This document shows, piece after piece, positions 1 to 6,374 of a stretch of 22,570 nt of DNA. This DNA comes from Anaerolineae bacterium. Its GTDB lineage: Bacteria > Chloroflexota > Anaerolineae > B4-G1. Location of the stretch: positions 1-22,570 of the forward strand of contig JAUWNP010000060.1 of assembly GCA_030612585.1 (NCBI GenBank). Reading direction: 5' to 3'. Both the position numbers and the translations under genes were made by a program. The notes beneath the pieces were generated by a model. It did not search any database and was not told the DNA's origin. It saw only the letters and a program-made list of their open reading frames with translations. How positions within the stretch are numbered: the stretch's first letter is position 1; the number at the start of each line of letters is the position of its first letter.

Positions 1-46
1 AAACCGCCCTACTCAACCTCGAACGGCCCTCTCCTCCCCCCCGTGG

Positions 47-86
47 CCCCCCTCCCCTCCCCCACAGTTGGGTGAGGGGAGGGGGG
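47..86. repeat. GC-rich palindrome downstream of the leftward operon
   Basis: Positions 47-59 and 74-86 are perfect 13-base complements, and 61-64 pairs with 69-72 inside the loop. The result is a long C-rich/G-rich hairpin. It lies just past the end of the last minus-strand gene (stop at 106), so it could stop transcription or protect the mRNA 3' end. No T-run follows it on the minus strand, so it is not a standard intrinsic terminator. The same style of C-rich palindrome recurs at 5922-5942 and 17589-17614, which suggests a dispersed repeat family. Confidence 0.6.
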
Positions 87-105
87 GTGGAGTGAGGTCT
101 TCAAA

Positions 106-339
106 TTACTCGCGCGTCATCTGTGTGCCACACTGTGGGCACTTCTTCTGGTAACAGGGCTGTCCAACGGTGTGCGGCTCACGGTGCCCACAACTGGGGC
201 AGACACAGCCACCGCCAGGCCCGGCGGCCTTAGGACCGCCCATCCGGCCTGGCCCGCGTCCGCCGCCACGGCCAGCACCACCACCACCGCCACCACCACG
301 TCCGCCGCCGCCACCACCACCTCCACGACCTTGACCCAT
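106..339 (-). CDS. Gly-rich zinc-ribbon protein
   Basis: A 77-residue protein. Residues 4-44 are almost only Gly, Arg and Ala. A C-terminal zinc ribbon follows, with CPSCG (Cys47, Cys50) and CPQCG (Cys67, Cys70); Cys45 and Cys62 are extra thiols. The start was set at the ATG at 339 because an AGGAGGTGAG Shine-Dalgarno lies just upstream; longer versions of the frame only read through that site. It follows the FmdB-type gene by 16 bases and is the last gene of the leftward operon. Small proteins of this kind are commonly found near Mrp/NifX-type cofactor genes in anaerobes. Metal binding is likely from the four paired cysteines; the biological role is not known. The low-complexity N-terminus could be a flexible tail. 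Confidence 0.75.
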   Translation of the reverse strand: MGQGRGGGGGGGGRGGGGGGGAGRGGGRGPGRMGGPKAAGPGGGCVCPSCGHREPHTVGQPCYQKKCPQCGTQMTRE

Positions 340-355
340 TTCACTCACCTCCTTT

Positions 356-595
356 TTATAGTTCATGCCGGCACGTCTCCCCCACCGAGCAGGGAGGCGT
401 GTCACACCGCTCTTCTCGACCGCAGCATGTGCGTCCCGCCTGCCGGGCCGTCCGCCCGCTCAACACGACGGGGGCAGAGAGCAACTTGTCCAACGACGAG
501 CCGCCACAGTGCGGGCAAATAACAGTCGTGCTAGCCCGCACCAGCATCTCAAACGTCGCATTGCAGTTACGACAGTGATACTCGTAGATTGGCAT
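356..595 (-). CDS. FmdB-family zinc-ribbon protein
   Basis: A 79-residue protein that begins MPIYEYHC, the signature N-terminus of the FmdB/CxxC-CxxC-SSSS regulatory zinc-ribbon family. Zinc ligands are Cys8, Cys11, Cys27 and Cys30 (CRNC and CPHC). The usual family core ends near residue 45. Here a Cys-rich tail follows, with five further cysteines between residues 57 and 75, and the rest is unlike the common Ser-rich tail. The start is the ATG at 595, preceded by AAGGAGCG. The frame stays open upstream, but that extension has no family similarity. The family was named from putative regulators of formamidase and amidase operons; its molecular function is unproven. It sits between the OsmC-like relic and the Gly-rich zinc ribbon, in one transcription unit. 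Confidence 0.82.
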   Translation of the reverse strand: MPIYEYHCRNCNATFEMLVRASTTVICPHCGGSSLDKLLSAPVVLSGRTARQAGRTCCGREERCDTPPCSVGETCRHEL

Positions 596-605
596 AGAAC
601 GCTCC

Positions 606-659
606 TTATTCCCCCGCCAGGAAACGCAGGCCATCCACGTATTGCACCGTAAGTTTCAT
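606..659 (-). pseudogene. 17-codon relic resembling the OsmC N-terminus
   Basis: A strong Shine-Dalgarno (GAAGGAGGA) and ATG at 659 open a frame of 17 codons, MKLTVQYVDGLRFLAGE, that ends in TAA. The peptide resembles the first strand pair of OsmC/YhfA-type peroxiredoxins, which often begin with a pattern like VxWVxGLxFLGE. OsmC proteins are about 130-140 residues, so everything after the first strands would be missing. The next gene starts ten bases downstream of the stop. I infer that an OsmC gene in this operon was deleted, leaving its initiation region. It could also be a real short peptide or a coupling leader for the FmdB gene. Confidence 0.5.
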
Positions 660-675
660 CTATTCCTCCTTCCCA

Positions 676-786
676 TTAGAAAATGAGGTTCGATATCGCC
701 GGGGCTACCCTGATCCCAACGTAGACGAACACCGTGATTATGGCCAGCTCCACTATTGCGCGAGTTATGCACTGCCTGCGCTGCAT
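676..786 (-). CDS. 36-residue single-pass membrane peptide
   Basis: The ATG at 786 is preceded by GGAGGG at an 11-base spacing and lies 8 bases after the ferredoxin stop codon. The peptide has a basic N-terminus (MQRRQCITR), then one hydrophobic helix, roughly residues 10-26 (AIVELAIITVFVYVGIR), and ends in NLIF. This is the layout of a small inner-membrane protein with the N-terminus inside. I do not recognise a family. Its position directly after a ferredoxin with a hydrophobic segment suggests that it may anchor or pair with that protein. Its length, signal and placement make it likely to be real, but it is short and unsupported by homology. Confidence 0.55.
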   Translation of the reverse strand: MQRRQCITRAIVELAIITVFVYVGIRVAPAISNLIF

Positions 787-794
787 TTCCGTCG

Positions 795-1247
795 CTACCC
801 TCCGCGCCGCCGGCGACGACGGCCCCCGCGCCCGCCCCGGCCCCCGCCGCCCGCCGGGTCCGTTCCACTTCCCGCAGATGGTCTCGTCGCCACGGAGCGC
901 CGCGTCAGCCAGCGTCCCACCGCCCGCGTCATCGCTCCGGCTGCCTTCATCAACAGTCCCGTACCGGCAACGACGACAGCCGCGCCCGCCGTCTCCGCCA
1001 GCGGGCTGGGCCGGTAGACGGTGGGAGCAGGTCGCTCTGGAGCGAGGATCAACTCGCCCTGGGCCACAGGCTGGATGGCGCCCTCCGGGCAGGCATCCAT
1101 ACAGGCTCCACAGCCGGTACACAACTCCTCGTCAACGCGGGCTTTGTCATCCACCAGGGCGATGGCCCCGACGGGGCACACCTCCACACACGCGCCACAG
1201 CCCGTGCAGTGAGCCACGTCCACCCATACTGTCTGCTCGTCCATCAT
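795..1247 (-). CDS. 2[4Fe-4S] ferredoxin with Arg/Gly-rich C-terminal extension
   Basis: A 150-residue protein. Two bacterial ferredoxin motifs CxxCxxCxxxCP are plain: Cys14, 17, 20, 24 and Cys43, 46, 49, 53, each ligating a [4Fe-4S] cluster by family knowledge. Residues from about 85 to 107 form a short Ala/Val-rich hydrophobic stretch. The C-terminus, from about 125, is Gly/Arg-rich and ends in a run of arginines, which is unusual for a ferredoxin. The start at 1247 overlaps the methyltransferase stop as ATGA. A second ATG at 1244 has equally good spacing from GGGAGG. It probably transfers electrons to an enzyme of this operon; the partner is not evident. The basic tail could bind nucleic acid or acidic proteins. 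Confidence 0.85.
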   Translation of the reverse strand: MMDEQTVWVDVAHCTGCGACVEVCPVGAIALVDDKARVDEELCTGCGACMDACPEGAIQPVAQGELILAPERPAPTVYRPSPLAETAGAAVVVAGTGLLMKAAGAMTRAVGRWLTRRSVATRPSAGSGTDPAGGGGRGGRGGRRRRRRGG

Positions 1248-1921
1248 CCCACCTCCCGAAACCCATCACTCACGACCAACGCCATCCCGATGAAGCCTCC
1301 CCAGGGCAGTCGAGCCTGCGACCACGGCCAGCCGTGAGGGAACAGGGTGGTGCGCCACACGATGTGCGCTTTTCCACCAGCGACCGACCGCAGCAGCCGC
1401 TTCAACTCCCCCACGCCGTAGAAATGGGCCGCGTCATAGACTGTTGGCCGGAAGAACCCTTCCAACCGGCGCTGCAGGCCGAGCACGCTCCAGCGGTTAA
1501 GCACGCCCAGGATAAGCCCTTGCCGGGTCACCCGTAGCGCCTCCGCCAGCGCTTCCTGCGGCTGCTCCAGAAACTCCAGTGTGGTGACGAGCGCCGTCAG
1601 GTCGAACGCACCGTCGGCGAAGGGGAGCCTTCGCGCGTCACTCTGCACCACAGGAACATCTCCCAATGCTTGTGCCTCCGCCATCATGGCCGGCGAGAGG
1701 TCCAATCCTACTGCCGCCAGCCCCTCGTCGCTCAACCAACGGCTAAAATGACCCGTACCGCATCCGATCTCCAGCACGCTACCCGATCCGGGAAAGCCCT
1801 GCAGCAACCAACCCAGGACGGCCTTCTCCAACTCGTCGGCCCGGCGCCCCTCCGGCGTCTCGTACCAGGCTTCGTAGTGCGCGGCAACGCGCTCGTCGAA
1901 GGCTACATTCCCGGAGGTCAC
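1244..1921 (-). CDS. class I SAM-dependent methyltransferase
   Basis: A 225-residue protein. Motif I, LEIGCGTGHF (residues 50-59), is the SAM-binding glycine loop. The acidic motif II region is GLDLSPAMMAEA, and the post-I segment is SDARRLPFADGAFD, which fits the Methyltransf_11 family. The substrate cannot be read from sequence. The chosen GTG start at 1921 lies 1 base after the stop of the thiamine-binding gene, a coupling that fits the rest of the operon. The stop overlaps the ferredoxin start (ATGA). The N-terminal FDERVAAHYEAWYETPEG is typical of small-molecule methyltransferases of the UbiE type. Given the neighbours DUF1638, thiamine-binding protein and ferredoxin, a cofactor or metabolite substrate is more likely than nucleic acid. 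This is inference only. Confidence 0.85.
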   Translation of the reverse strand: MTSGNVAFDERVAAHYEAWYETPEGRRADELEKAVLGWLLQGFPGSGSVLEIGCGTGHFSRWLSDEGLAAVGLDLSPAMMAEAQALGDVPVVQSDARRLPFADGAFDLTALVTTLEFLEQPQEALAEALRVTRQGLILGVLNRWSVLGLQRRLEGFFRPTVYDAAHFYGVGELKRLLRSVAGGKAHIVWRTTLFPHGWPWSQARLPWGGFIGMALVVSDGFREVG

Positions 1922-1922
1922 T

Positions 1923-2174
1923 TCAGGGCCCCTCCGGCGACGGACAGGCGTTGGAGAAGGTGACCGTCATCACCGTATCCCCGTGCTCTACAGCCCGGTG
2001 GAACGCCTCCTGCAGGGCGGCAAAGACCACCTGTTCCTCCCCCCACACCAGCGTGCTCATCTCGCCGAGGCGGGTTTCCAATCCGTGTTGGCGAAAAACG
2101 CGCACTGCCTCGCGGATGGCCGGCCCTATTGAGACCTGCCGCAGCGGATAGAGGCTGACTTGTGCCGTTATCAC
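1923..2174 (-). CDS. YkoF/MTH1187-type thiamine-binding protein
   Basis: An 83-residue protein that spans the whole of a thiamine-binding domain of the YkoF/MTH1187 (DUF77) family. It shows MITAQVSLYPL at the N-terminus, EMSTLVWG in the middle and a C-terminal VMTVTFSNACP strand. Family members bind thiamine or its hydroxymethylpyrimidine part, and many accompany transporters. The GTG start at 2174 overlaps the stop of the DUF1638 gene as GTGA. Neighbours include an MFS transporter two genes upstream, so a link with uptake of a pyrimidine-type or related ligand is possible. The ligand is not shown by the sequence. Confidence 0.82.
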   Translation of the reverse strand: MITAQVSLYPLRQVSIGPAIREAVRVFRQHGLETRLGEMSTLVWGEEQVVFAALQEAFHRAVEHGDTVMTVTFSNACPSPEGP

Positions 2175-2848
2175 GTTTCCTCCAACTCCTCGTCTGCTGA
2201 AGGCAATAGGCTGTCCACCAGCAATCCCTTGAAACGGTCGAGGGTGATAGGGTGAAATTCCACCTCCAGACCGGTCCAGTCAAACAGTTCCAGAATCTCC
2301 TCGGCGTGTTGAATCATGTACTCCTCGGCAAGACCAAGACCGTCCAGGACGATGATCTTGTCGTAGAATCCCGGAAAGTTCGCGTTAGCGTCAGCGCTAT
2401 CCCAGCCGAAGTACTTCTGATAGATGACCTTCCAATGCTTGAGCCAGCCCGGTGTGAACCAGAGGGTCTTGTCCTGCCTTCCCCCACTGATGCGCTGTCG
2501 GTCCTCAAAGCCGGCCAGCATATCGTAGCCGTAGTCCCCTTGTACCCTGACGATTCCCTGGCCTGCTGCCTGCAAGATCGAGTCCACTCGTTTGAGCGGC
2601 TCATCAGTACTGATATAGCACTTCTTTCCATATACGACGATGATCTTGTGGTCGGGGCACGATTCCCGGGCCTGCGCTAGTCTATTGAGAAGGTGCTCCT
2701 CCAGCTTATCCGGCAAGGCGTGCAGGCCCGGCGGCGTGAAAAGGATCCGGCGTGGATTCAGAAAACCGGTCTCCATCAGACGGGTCATCTCTGGGCGCAA
2801 CATCCCGCAGGACACGATGCAGTGGTTCTCGAACGTGGGATGAATCAT
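2171..2848 (-). CDS. DUF1638 protein
   Basis: A 225-residue protein recognised as DUF1638 from the early CGMLRPEM motif (residues 14-21), the KIIVVYGKKCY strand (68-78) and the later SGGRQDKTLWFTPGW segment. The family has no assigned reaction. Members are often seen near corrinoid-dependent methyltransferases and in anaerobes and methanogens. Conserved-looking Cys14 and Cys77 could take part in metal or corrinoid chemistry, but that is inference. The ATG at 2848 overlaps the MFS stop codon (ATGA), and its own stop overlaps the next start (GTGA), so expression is translationally coupled on both sides. Confidence 0.82.
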   Translation of the reverse strand: MIHPTFENHCIVSCGMLRPEMTRLMETGFLNPRRILFTPPGLHALPDKLEEHLLNRLAQARESCPDHKIIVVYGKKCYISTDEPLKRVDSILQAAGQGIVRVQGDYGYDMLAGFEDRQRISGGRQDKTLWFTPGWLKHWKVIYQKYFGWDSADANANFPGFYDKIIVLDGLGLAEEYMIQHAEEILELFDWTGLEVEFHPITLDRFKGLLVDSLLPSADEELEET

Positions 2849-4110
2849 TTCAGCCCTCTCTTCTGAATAGGGTGTTCCATTCCCAATGTCTCCGGTACTG
2901 TGGCCAACAGAGGGATTCTAAGGAAGAGGTCGAAGACTATGGGAATGACAAAGACGTACATAGGGCCAATCTCCCTCCATATAAGCCCCCCAATGATGGG
3001 GGCAGGAATCGTGACCAACCCGGTAAACATGCCAAGCAGTCCTCCCCACCTCCCTTGCTGCTCAAGCGGAACAAGTTCCAGGGTCATGGCGTTTGTAGCG
3101 CCAGAGGAGATGGAATAAAAAGCCAAAAGAGCCGCCGATAACACCAGCGTGATCGGGCTGGGAGAGAAAGCAAGAAATAGGTTAGAGGCATACCACAGCG
3201 GTGTGAGCAAATAGATGATGCGCTTTCGCCCAATTTTATCCGCTAGTCGGCCCACAGGAATGCCGAAAACGAGTTGCGCTACAACTGTAGCGCTCGCCAT
3301 TACGCCCAAAAGGTATTGATCCGCTCCCTTGATCTCGTGGGCGTACAGCTGAACAAACGGTCAAAACAAGGCCATAGGAAATGAGGTAAGAGCGGAAATG
3401 GCTATCCATCTCCGAAGGTTATCCCTTCCCTCGAAAAGGTGACGGAAATCAGCGATAAAACCGAACCTGGTTTCCGCATCAGCGAGTTGTCCCCGTTGAG
3501 GTTCGCGCAGTTGGACGACCACGAGAAGAAAAATAAGGCCATACCCCGCGAACTGGAGATAATACAAGGGTCGAATGCCTTCAACCGTCATGCCTCCGAA
3601 AACTGTCACCAGGTAGGCGCCGACGAGGGGCGAGATCATGCCGGCTATCGCAGCCAGTGTGCTACAGACATTCTGCGCAGTCACTCGATCTTTGCTCTGT
3701 ACCGAATCGGCGCAGATCACCCTGCACCCCGTGTTACTCAGGCTTACGGCGATGGAGGCAAGGATAGCCGCCGCAACGAGCAAGCGCCAATCAGGTGCTA
3801 GCGCATAGAGCAAGCTCCCTCCTGCTGTTAAGACGACCGCCAGCAGGAAAAATCGTTTAATGCCGTGGCGATCCATCAGCCATCCTGCGGGTGCAGAAAT
3901 GAGGGCACTGATCGCGCCGCCCACGCTGCTGAGAGACCCCAGTTGCACAGAATCGGCCCCCAACCCCACAGTATATATCGCACGGTATTGACTGGTGAGG
4001 CCGACTAGCAACTTGTCCGCGGAGAGGCGCGCCACGCCCACCCGATAATTGTGTTTCTGCCTGTAGATGAAATCTCTGATCCTTCTAGTTACTCTACCGA
4101 CTGTGTTCAC
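2845..4110 (-). pseudogene. MFS transporter interrupted by an in-frame TGA
   Basis: Read from the GTG at 4110 (AGGAGG five bases upstream) to the stop at 2845, this frame encodes a 12-helix-type major facilitator of about 421 residues. The first half shows AGWLMDRHGIKRFF and the second half has GRLADKIGRKRI, the paired loop motifs of MFS carriers. Codon 250 (3361-3363) is TGA, between SFPMALF and PFVQLYAHEIKGADQYLLG. Both halves are well preserved and in the same frame, with no indel. A single substitution, for example from TGG (Trp), would explain it. It may be a fresh pseudogene, a polymorphism, a base-call error or readthrough. The substrate is unknown. It lies first in the coupled chain of the leftward operon, so loss would also affect coupling to DUF1638. 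Confidence 0.8.
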
Positions 4111-4145
4111 TCTATCCTCCTGGCGAGTCCTGCAAACTGGGACAT
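4107..4145 (-). other. 12-codon leader ORF overlapping the MFS start
   Basis: AGAGGA precedes an ATG at 4145 that opens MSQFAGLARRIE and ends at a TGA overlapping the MFS GTG start as GTGA. The layout fits a translational coupling peptide, and the Shine-Dalgarno of the MFS gene (AGGAGG) lies inside it. Such short frames arise by chance, so support is only positional. Confidence 0.25.
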
Positions 4146-4170
4146 CTATTCCTCTCATTGGTGCGCACTG

Positions 4171-4503
4171 CTACGTCACGCCCTCCACAGACACATAATC
4201 TGGATAGCGGCGAGTATCGGCGTCGCCACGGGCATAGGCTTCGTGCCACCCTTTTGGAACCGGCATCTCCGCGTACAATTGCTCGCGCCAGGCCTCGAGC
4301 AGGCGATGGGGACGCCCCATGAAATCTGCGGCACAAATCACCCGGTGGCCCGTCTCAGACGATAGACGATCCAGCCAGGAGAGTCCCTCTTTACAGCGTA
4401 GCAGGTGGTGATCGAGAATCAATGTATCCACGAATTGCAATACGCATTTTGTCCCTTCAGTAGTAGCCCGGCCTACCCAGATCTCTGGCCTGCGCGGCCG
4501 CAC
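4171..4503 (-). pseudogene. C-terminal fragment of an MBL-fold hydrolase
   Basis: A frame of 110 codons. Residues 27-35 read TLILDHHLL, the late DHH motif of archaeal/bacterial metallo-beta-lactamase-fold proteins of the UPF0282 kind. It then continues with ICAADFMGRPHRLLEAWREQLY, typical of the C-terminus of those proteins, which are about 300 residues long. The zinc-binding HxHxDH motif and the N-terminal two thirds are absent. The fragment starts 17 bases from the inverted-repeat element at 4520-4680, which may mark the deletion point. It precedes the MFS gene by 60 bases in the same direction. A functional hydrolase is ruled out by the missing metal ligands, unless they are supplied elsewhere. 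Confidence 0.6.
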
Positions 4504-4519
4504 TCTCCCATACGATTGT

Positions 4520-4680
4520 CATGTCCTGGAGTCTGGCGATTCTTGAAAGTGCACGAGAAGTTAAAATGGGACGCAGATTTTCGCAGGCTTCGCACGCAGA
4601 TTTTGAAGATTTTCAAGGATGATCTGAGAAAATCTGCGTGAATCTGCATCCAAAGTAAAATTCGCCAGAGTCCAGTCATG
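4520..4680. mobile_element. 161-bp inverted-repeat element, MITE-like
   Basis: The left end 4520-4540 and right end 4660-4680 are inverted copies of about 20 bases (core TCTGGCGA, ending CATG) with one indel and one or two mismatches. Inside, ACGCAGATTTTC at 4571-4582 pairs with 4628-4639, and CGCAGATTTT is repeated directly at 4572 and 4595. There is no coding capacity. Terminal inverted repeats plus small size fit a non-autonomous transposable or palindromic dispersed element. The right end overlaps the stop codon of the NifU-like gene. It is AT-richer than both flanks. Confidence 0.6.
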
Positions 4681-5083
4681 TCTTTTCTTCTGCGCGCCGG
4701 TTGGCAACAGCCTCCCGTAGTGTGTTCAGCGTCAGTTTGGCGCAGTGGACCTTTGCCTCGGGCAAGCCGTCCAGAGCAGCAGTCAAGTTCTCTGGCACGA
4801 TCTTGTCGGCTTCCTCCAGCGACATCCCCCGCACCATCTTGGTAAGCATGCTCCCACAGGCTATCGCCGACTCGCGGCCATCTGTCGCGAAAGTGGCCTC
4901 TTCGATCTTACCCCCATTCAGCCGCAGGTAGATCTCCATCGTGTCGCCGCAACAGCCGTGTATGATCCCGTAGGCGTCTGGATCGGGCATACGGCCCCTG
5001 TTGCTGGGGTTAGATGATTCTGTAATTACCTTAGCCGAATAGAGCGTTTGTCTCTGTTTGACCGTCTTTGTGTGATCGCTCAC
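4676..5083 (-). CDS. NifU/IscU-like scaffold lacking one canonical cysteine
   Basis: A 135-residue protein of the NifU N-terminal/IscU family, which assembles [2Fe-2S] or [4Fe-4S] clusters. The family signature NPSNRGRMPDPDAYG is present, as are the CGD motif (Cys45, Asp47) and the HC motif (His113, Cys114). The second cluster cysteine is replaced: the usual DGCG reads DGRE, with Arg70. Cys76 in ACGS lies six residues on. The paralog just upstream keeps all positions. The GTG start at 5083 has GGAG at a good spacing. It is the last gene of the cofactor operon. Either it has lost scaffold activity, uses Cys76, or works as a partner of its paralog. The C-terminal stop falls in the edge of the inverted-repeat element. 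Confidence 0.85.
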   Translation of the reverse strand: MSDHTKTVKQRQTLYSAKVITESSNPSNRGRMPDPDAYGIIHGCCGDTMEIYLRLNGGKIEEATFATDGRESAIACGSMLTKMVRGMSLEEADKIVPENLTAALDGLPEAKVHCAKLTLNTLREAVANRRAEEKT

Positions 5084-5129
5084 GTGATCTCCTTCGAGCG
5101 TTTTTTAACAAAACAGGCCTACCTTCGGC

Positions 5130-5576
5130 TCAAAGCCGGTTTGTGATGGTCTCTCGCAATGTGCTCACAGCCAGTTCGGTGCAGTGGATGCTCTCCTCGG
5201 GCAAGCCATCCAGGGCTTCGAGCAGATCTTCCGGTGTGATCTTGCCCGCCTCCTCCAGCGACATCTCGTGCGCTAAGCGAGTGAGCATGCTCCCACAGGC
5301 CACCGACGGCCCACAGCCGTCGGTCATGAAAGTGATCTCTTTGATGCGCTCCCTATCCAGCCGCAGGTAGATCTCCATCGTGTCGCCGCACCAACCGCGC
5401 ACGATCCCGCAGACATCCGGCTCAGGCATACGGCCCAGGTTCTTGGGATTGTGGGCCTCCTCGATGACCTTGTCCGAGTAGAGCGCCCGTTCCTGTTCAA
5501 TGATCTGCCTCTGCAGATCTGCTACCATGTGGTCGAAGCCGGCTGCCTCTCCCTGATCACCCACGTGAATGTTCAC
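5130..5576 (-). CDS. NifU/IscU-like Fe-S scaffold protein
   Basis: A 148-residue protein with the full IscU-type ligand set: CGD (Cys63, Asp65), DGCG (Cys88) and HC (His131, Cys132), plus Cys94 in ACGS. It would build Fe-S clusters on its cysteines and hand them on, probably to the Mrp ATPase or client enzymes encoded upstream. The GTG at 5576 is taken as the start because it lies 4 bases after the MobB stop. No clear Shine-Dalgarno is seen, and the internal GTG at 5564 would give a protein start matching the paralog (VGD versus VSD). It shares extensive sequence with the next gene, indicating tandem duplication. Confidence 0.87.
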   Translation of the reverse strand: MNIHVGDQGEAAGFDHMVADLQRQIIEQERALYSDKVIEEAHNPKNLGRMPEPDVCGIVRGWCGDTMEIYLRLDRERIKEITFMTDGCGPSVACGSMLTRLAHEMSLEEAGKITPEDLLEALDGLPEESIHCTELAVSTLRETITNRL

Positions 5577-5580
5577 GCCA

Positions 5581-6321
5581 TCAGATGCTGATCTCGATCT
5601 TTCCCTTTTTGAAACCTTTGAGCGGTGACAGCATCCCCAGGATCGTGCCCCTCACGATGCTGGAGATAAAGGGGTTCATAGGCATCGGCCGCCCGTCTAT
5701 TCTGATCTCCGTGGCCGGTTGCAGGGAGGTGCAATCCCCTACGCTGCCTGTTCCGGCAACGATCTCACGGGCCATATCGTAGCACCGTTCGTGTCCACAG
5801 CCGCCACAGTCGAGGTTGGGCAACTTGAAGGCTTTCTCCTCCACCAGGTCGGCGATCTTGCCCACCTCGTCCCGGCCGAGGAGAGGGACGTCTACTCCCT
5901 CCACGCGAGACCCCCCTCCGGCTCCCCCCTGCGAGGGGGGAGGGAGGACAGCGCAGACAGCCAGGCCGTCGAACAGGTCTCGGTCGTCCGGCTCTCCCCG
6001 CAGGCATACGATCTTGGGGAAAGTTTTCTCCGCCTTGAAGCCCTCGACGAGGATGAACTCCGCCTCCAGATAAGGGGTGATGTTCTCCAGACTCAGCGAC
6101 TTTTTCCAGAAGACCCCCGACTCCTGCGGCGAGATGAACCCCACCTGACCGACGGCTTCCGCCAGCGCGGTGGTGTCCTTCCCTGGGAGGTCCAGGTGAT
6201 GGGATGAGTGCTTGATCACGGCCACCTCGTGGCCCCTGCCAGTCAATTCACGGGCCAGGGCATGGGTCAGCGTGGTTTTGCCACTGTTCTTGTACCCGAT
6301 AATGCCCACGACTTTGAGCAA
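5581..6321 (-). CDS. mobB: MobB fused to a C-terminal Fe-S domain
   Basis: A 246-residue protein. The N-terminal part is MobB, the GTP-binding helper in molybdopterin guanine dinucleotide synthesis. Walker A is GYKNSGKT (residues 9-16), and VIKHSSHH and FILVEGFK are family strands. The C-terminal part has Cys172, Cys175, Cys180 and Cys197 (CGGCGHERC then GDC), the pattern of the four-cysteine Fe-S domain found in corrinoid proteins and Rnf. I chose the TTG at 6321, which has GGAGG six bases upstream; the longer frame would have to be translated through a 15-bp hairpin. Residues 126-139 (PPPSQGGAGGG region) come from a palindromic repeat inserted in frame. The fusion points to molybdenum or tungsten enzyme maturation with Fe-S control. 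Confidence 0.85.
   Translation of the reverse strand: MLKVVGIIGYKNSGKTTLTHALARELTGRGHEVAVIKHSSHHLDLPGKDTTALAEAVGQVGFISPQESGVFWKKSLSLENITPYLEAEFILVEGFKAEKTFPKIVCLRGEPDDRDLFDGLAVCAVLPPPSQGGAGGGSRVEGVDVPLLGRDEVGKIADLVEEKAFKLPNLDCGGCGHERCYDMAREIVAGTGSVGDCTSLQPATEIRIDGRPMPMNPFISSIVRGTILGMLSPLKGFKKGKIEISI
5922..5942. repeat. Palindromic repeat inserted in frame in mobB
   Basis: CTCCCCCCT at 5922-5930 and its complement at 5934-5942 enclose three bases. The surrounding C/G-rich tract (about 5910-5948) encodes a Pro/Gly/Ser stretch absent from ordinary MobB proteins. It lies between the GTPase part and the Fe-S domain, where a linker insertion would be tolerated. Confidence 0.6.
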
Positions 6322-6336
6322 TTGCTTCCTCCCTAA

Positions 6337-6370
6337 AGACCTCCGAGGTTTTCCGAAACCTCGGAGGTCT
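6337..6370. terminator. 15-bp perfect hairpin between nifX-like gene and mobB
   Basis: Positions 6337-6351 (AGACCTCCGAGGTTT) are exactly complementary to 6356-6370 with a TCCG loop. It sits in the 53-base gap between the NifX-like stop (6375) and the TTG start of mobB (6321). Such a stable stem could attenuate or stop transcription, or stabilise the upstream mRNA; there is no T-run on the minus strand. This sequence also looks like a dispersed palindromic repeat. Confidence 0.5.
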
Positions 6371-6374
6371 GAAT

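Noticed and set aside
676..1122. Long minus-strand frame, raising the idea that the ferredoxin is frameshifted into the membrane helix
   Set aside because: The ferredoxin ends in its own TAG and the helix has its own Shine-Dalgarno and ATG; upstream of 786 the alternative frame is only a shadow.
734..1537. Long plus-strand open frame across the ferredoxin and methyltransferase genes
   Set aside because: It is a Pro/Arg-rich shadow in GC-rich DNA, with no domain and no ribosome site; the minus-strand genes are clear.
3361..3363. Selenocysteine at the MFS TGA
   Set aside because: MFS carriers have no selenocysteine at such a site, and no downstream hairpin of SECIS type is evident.
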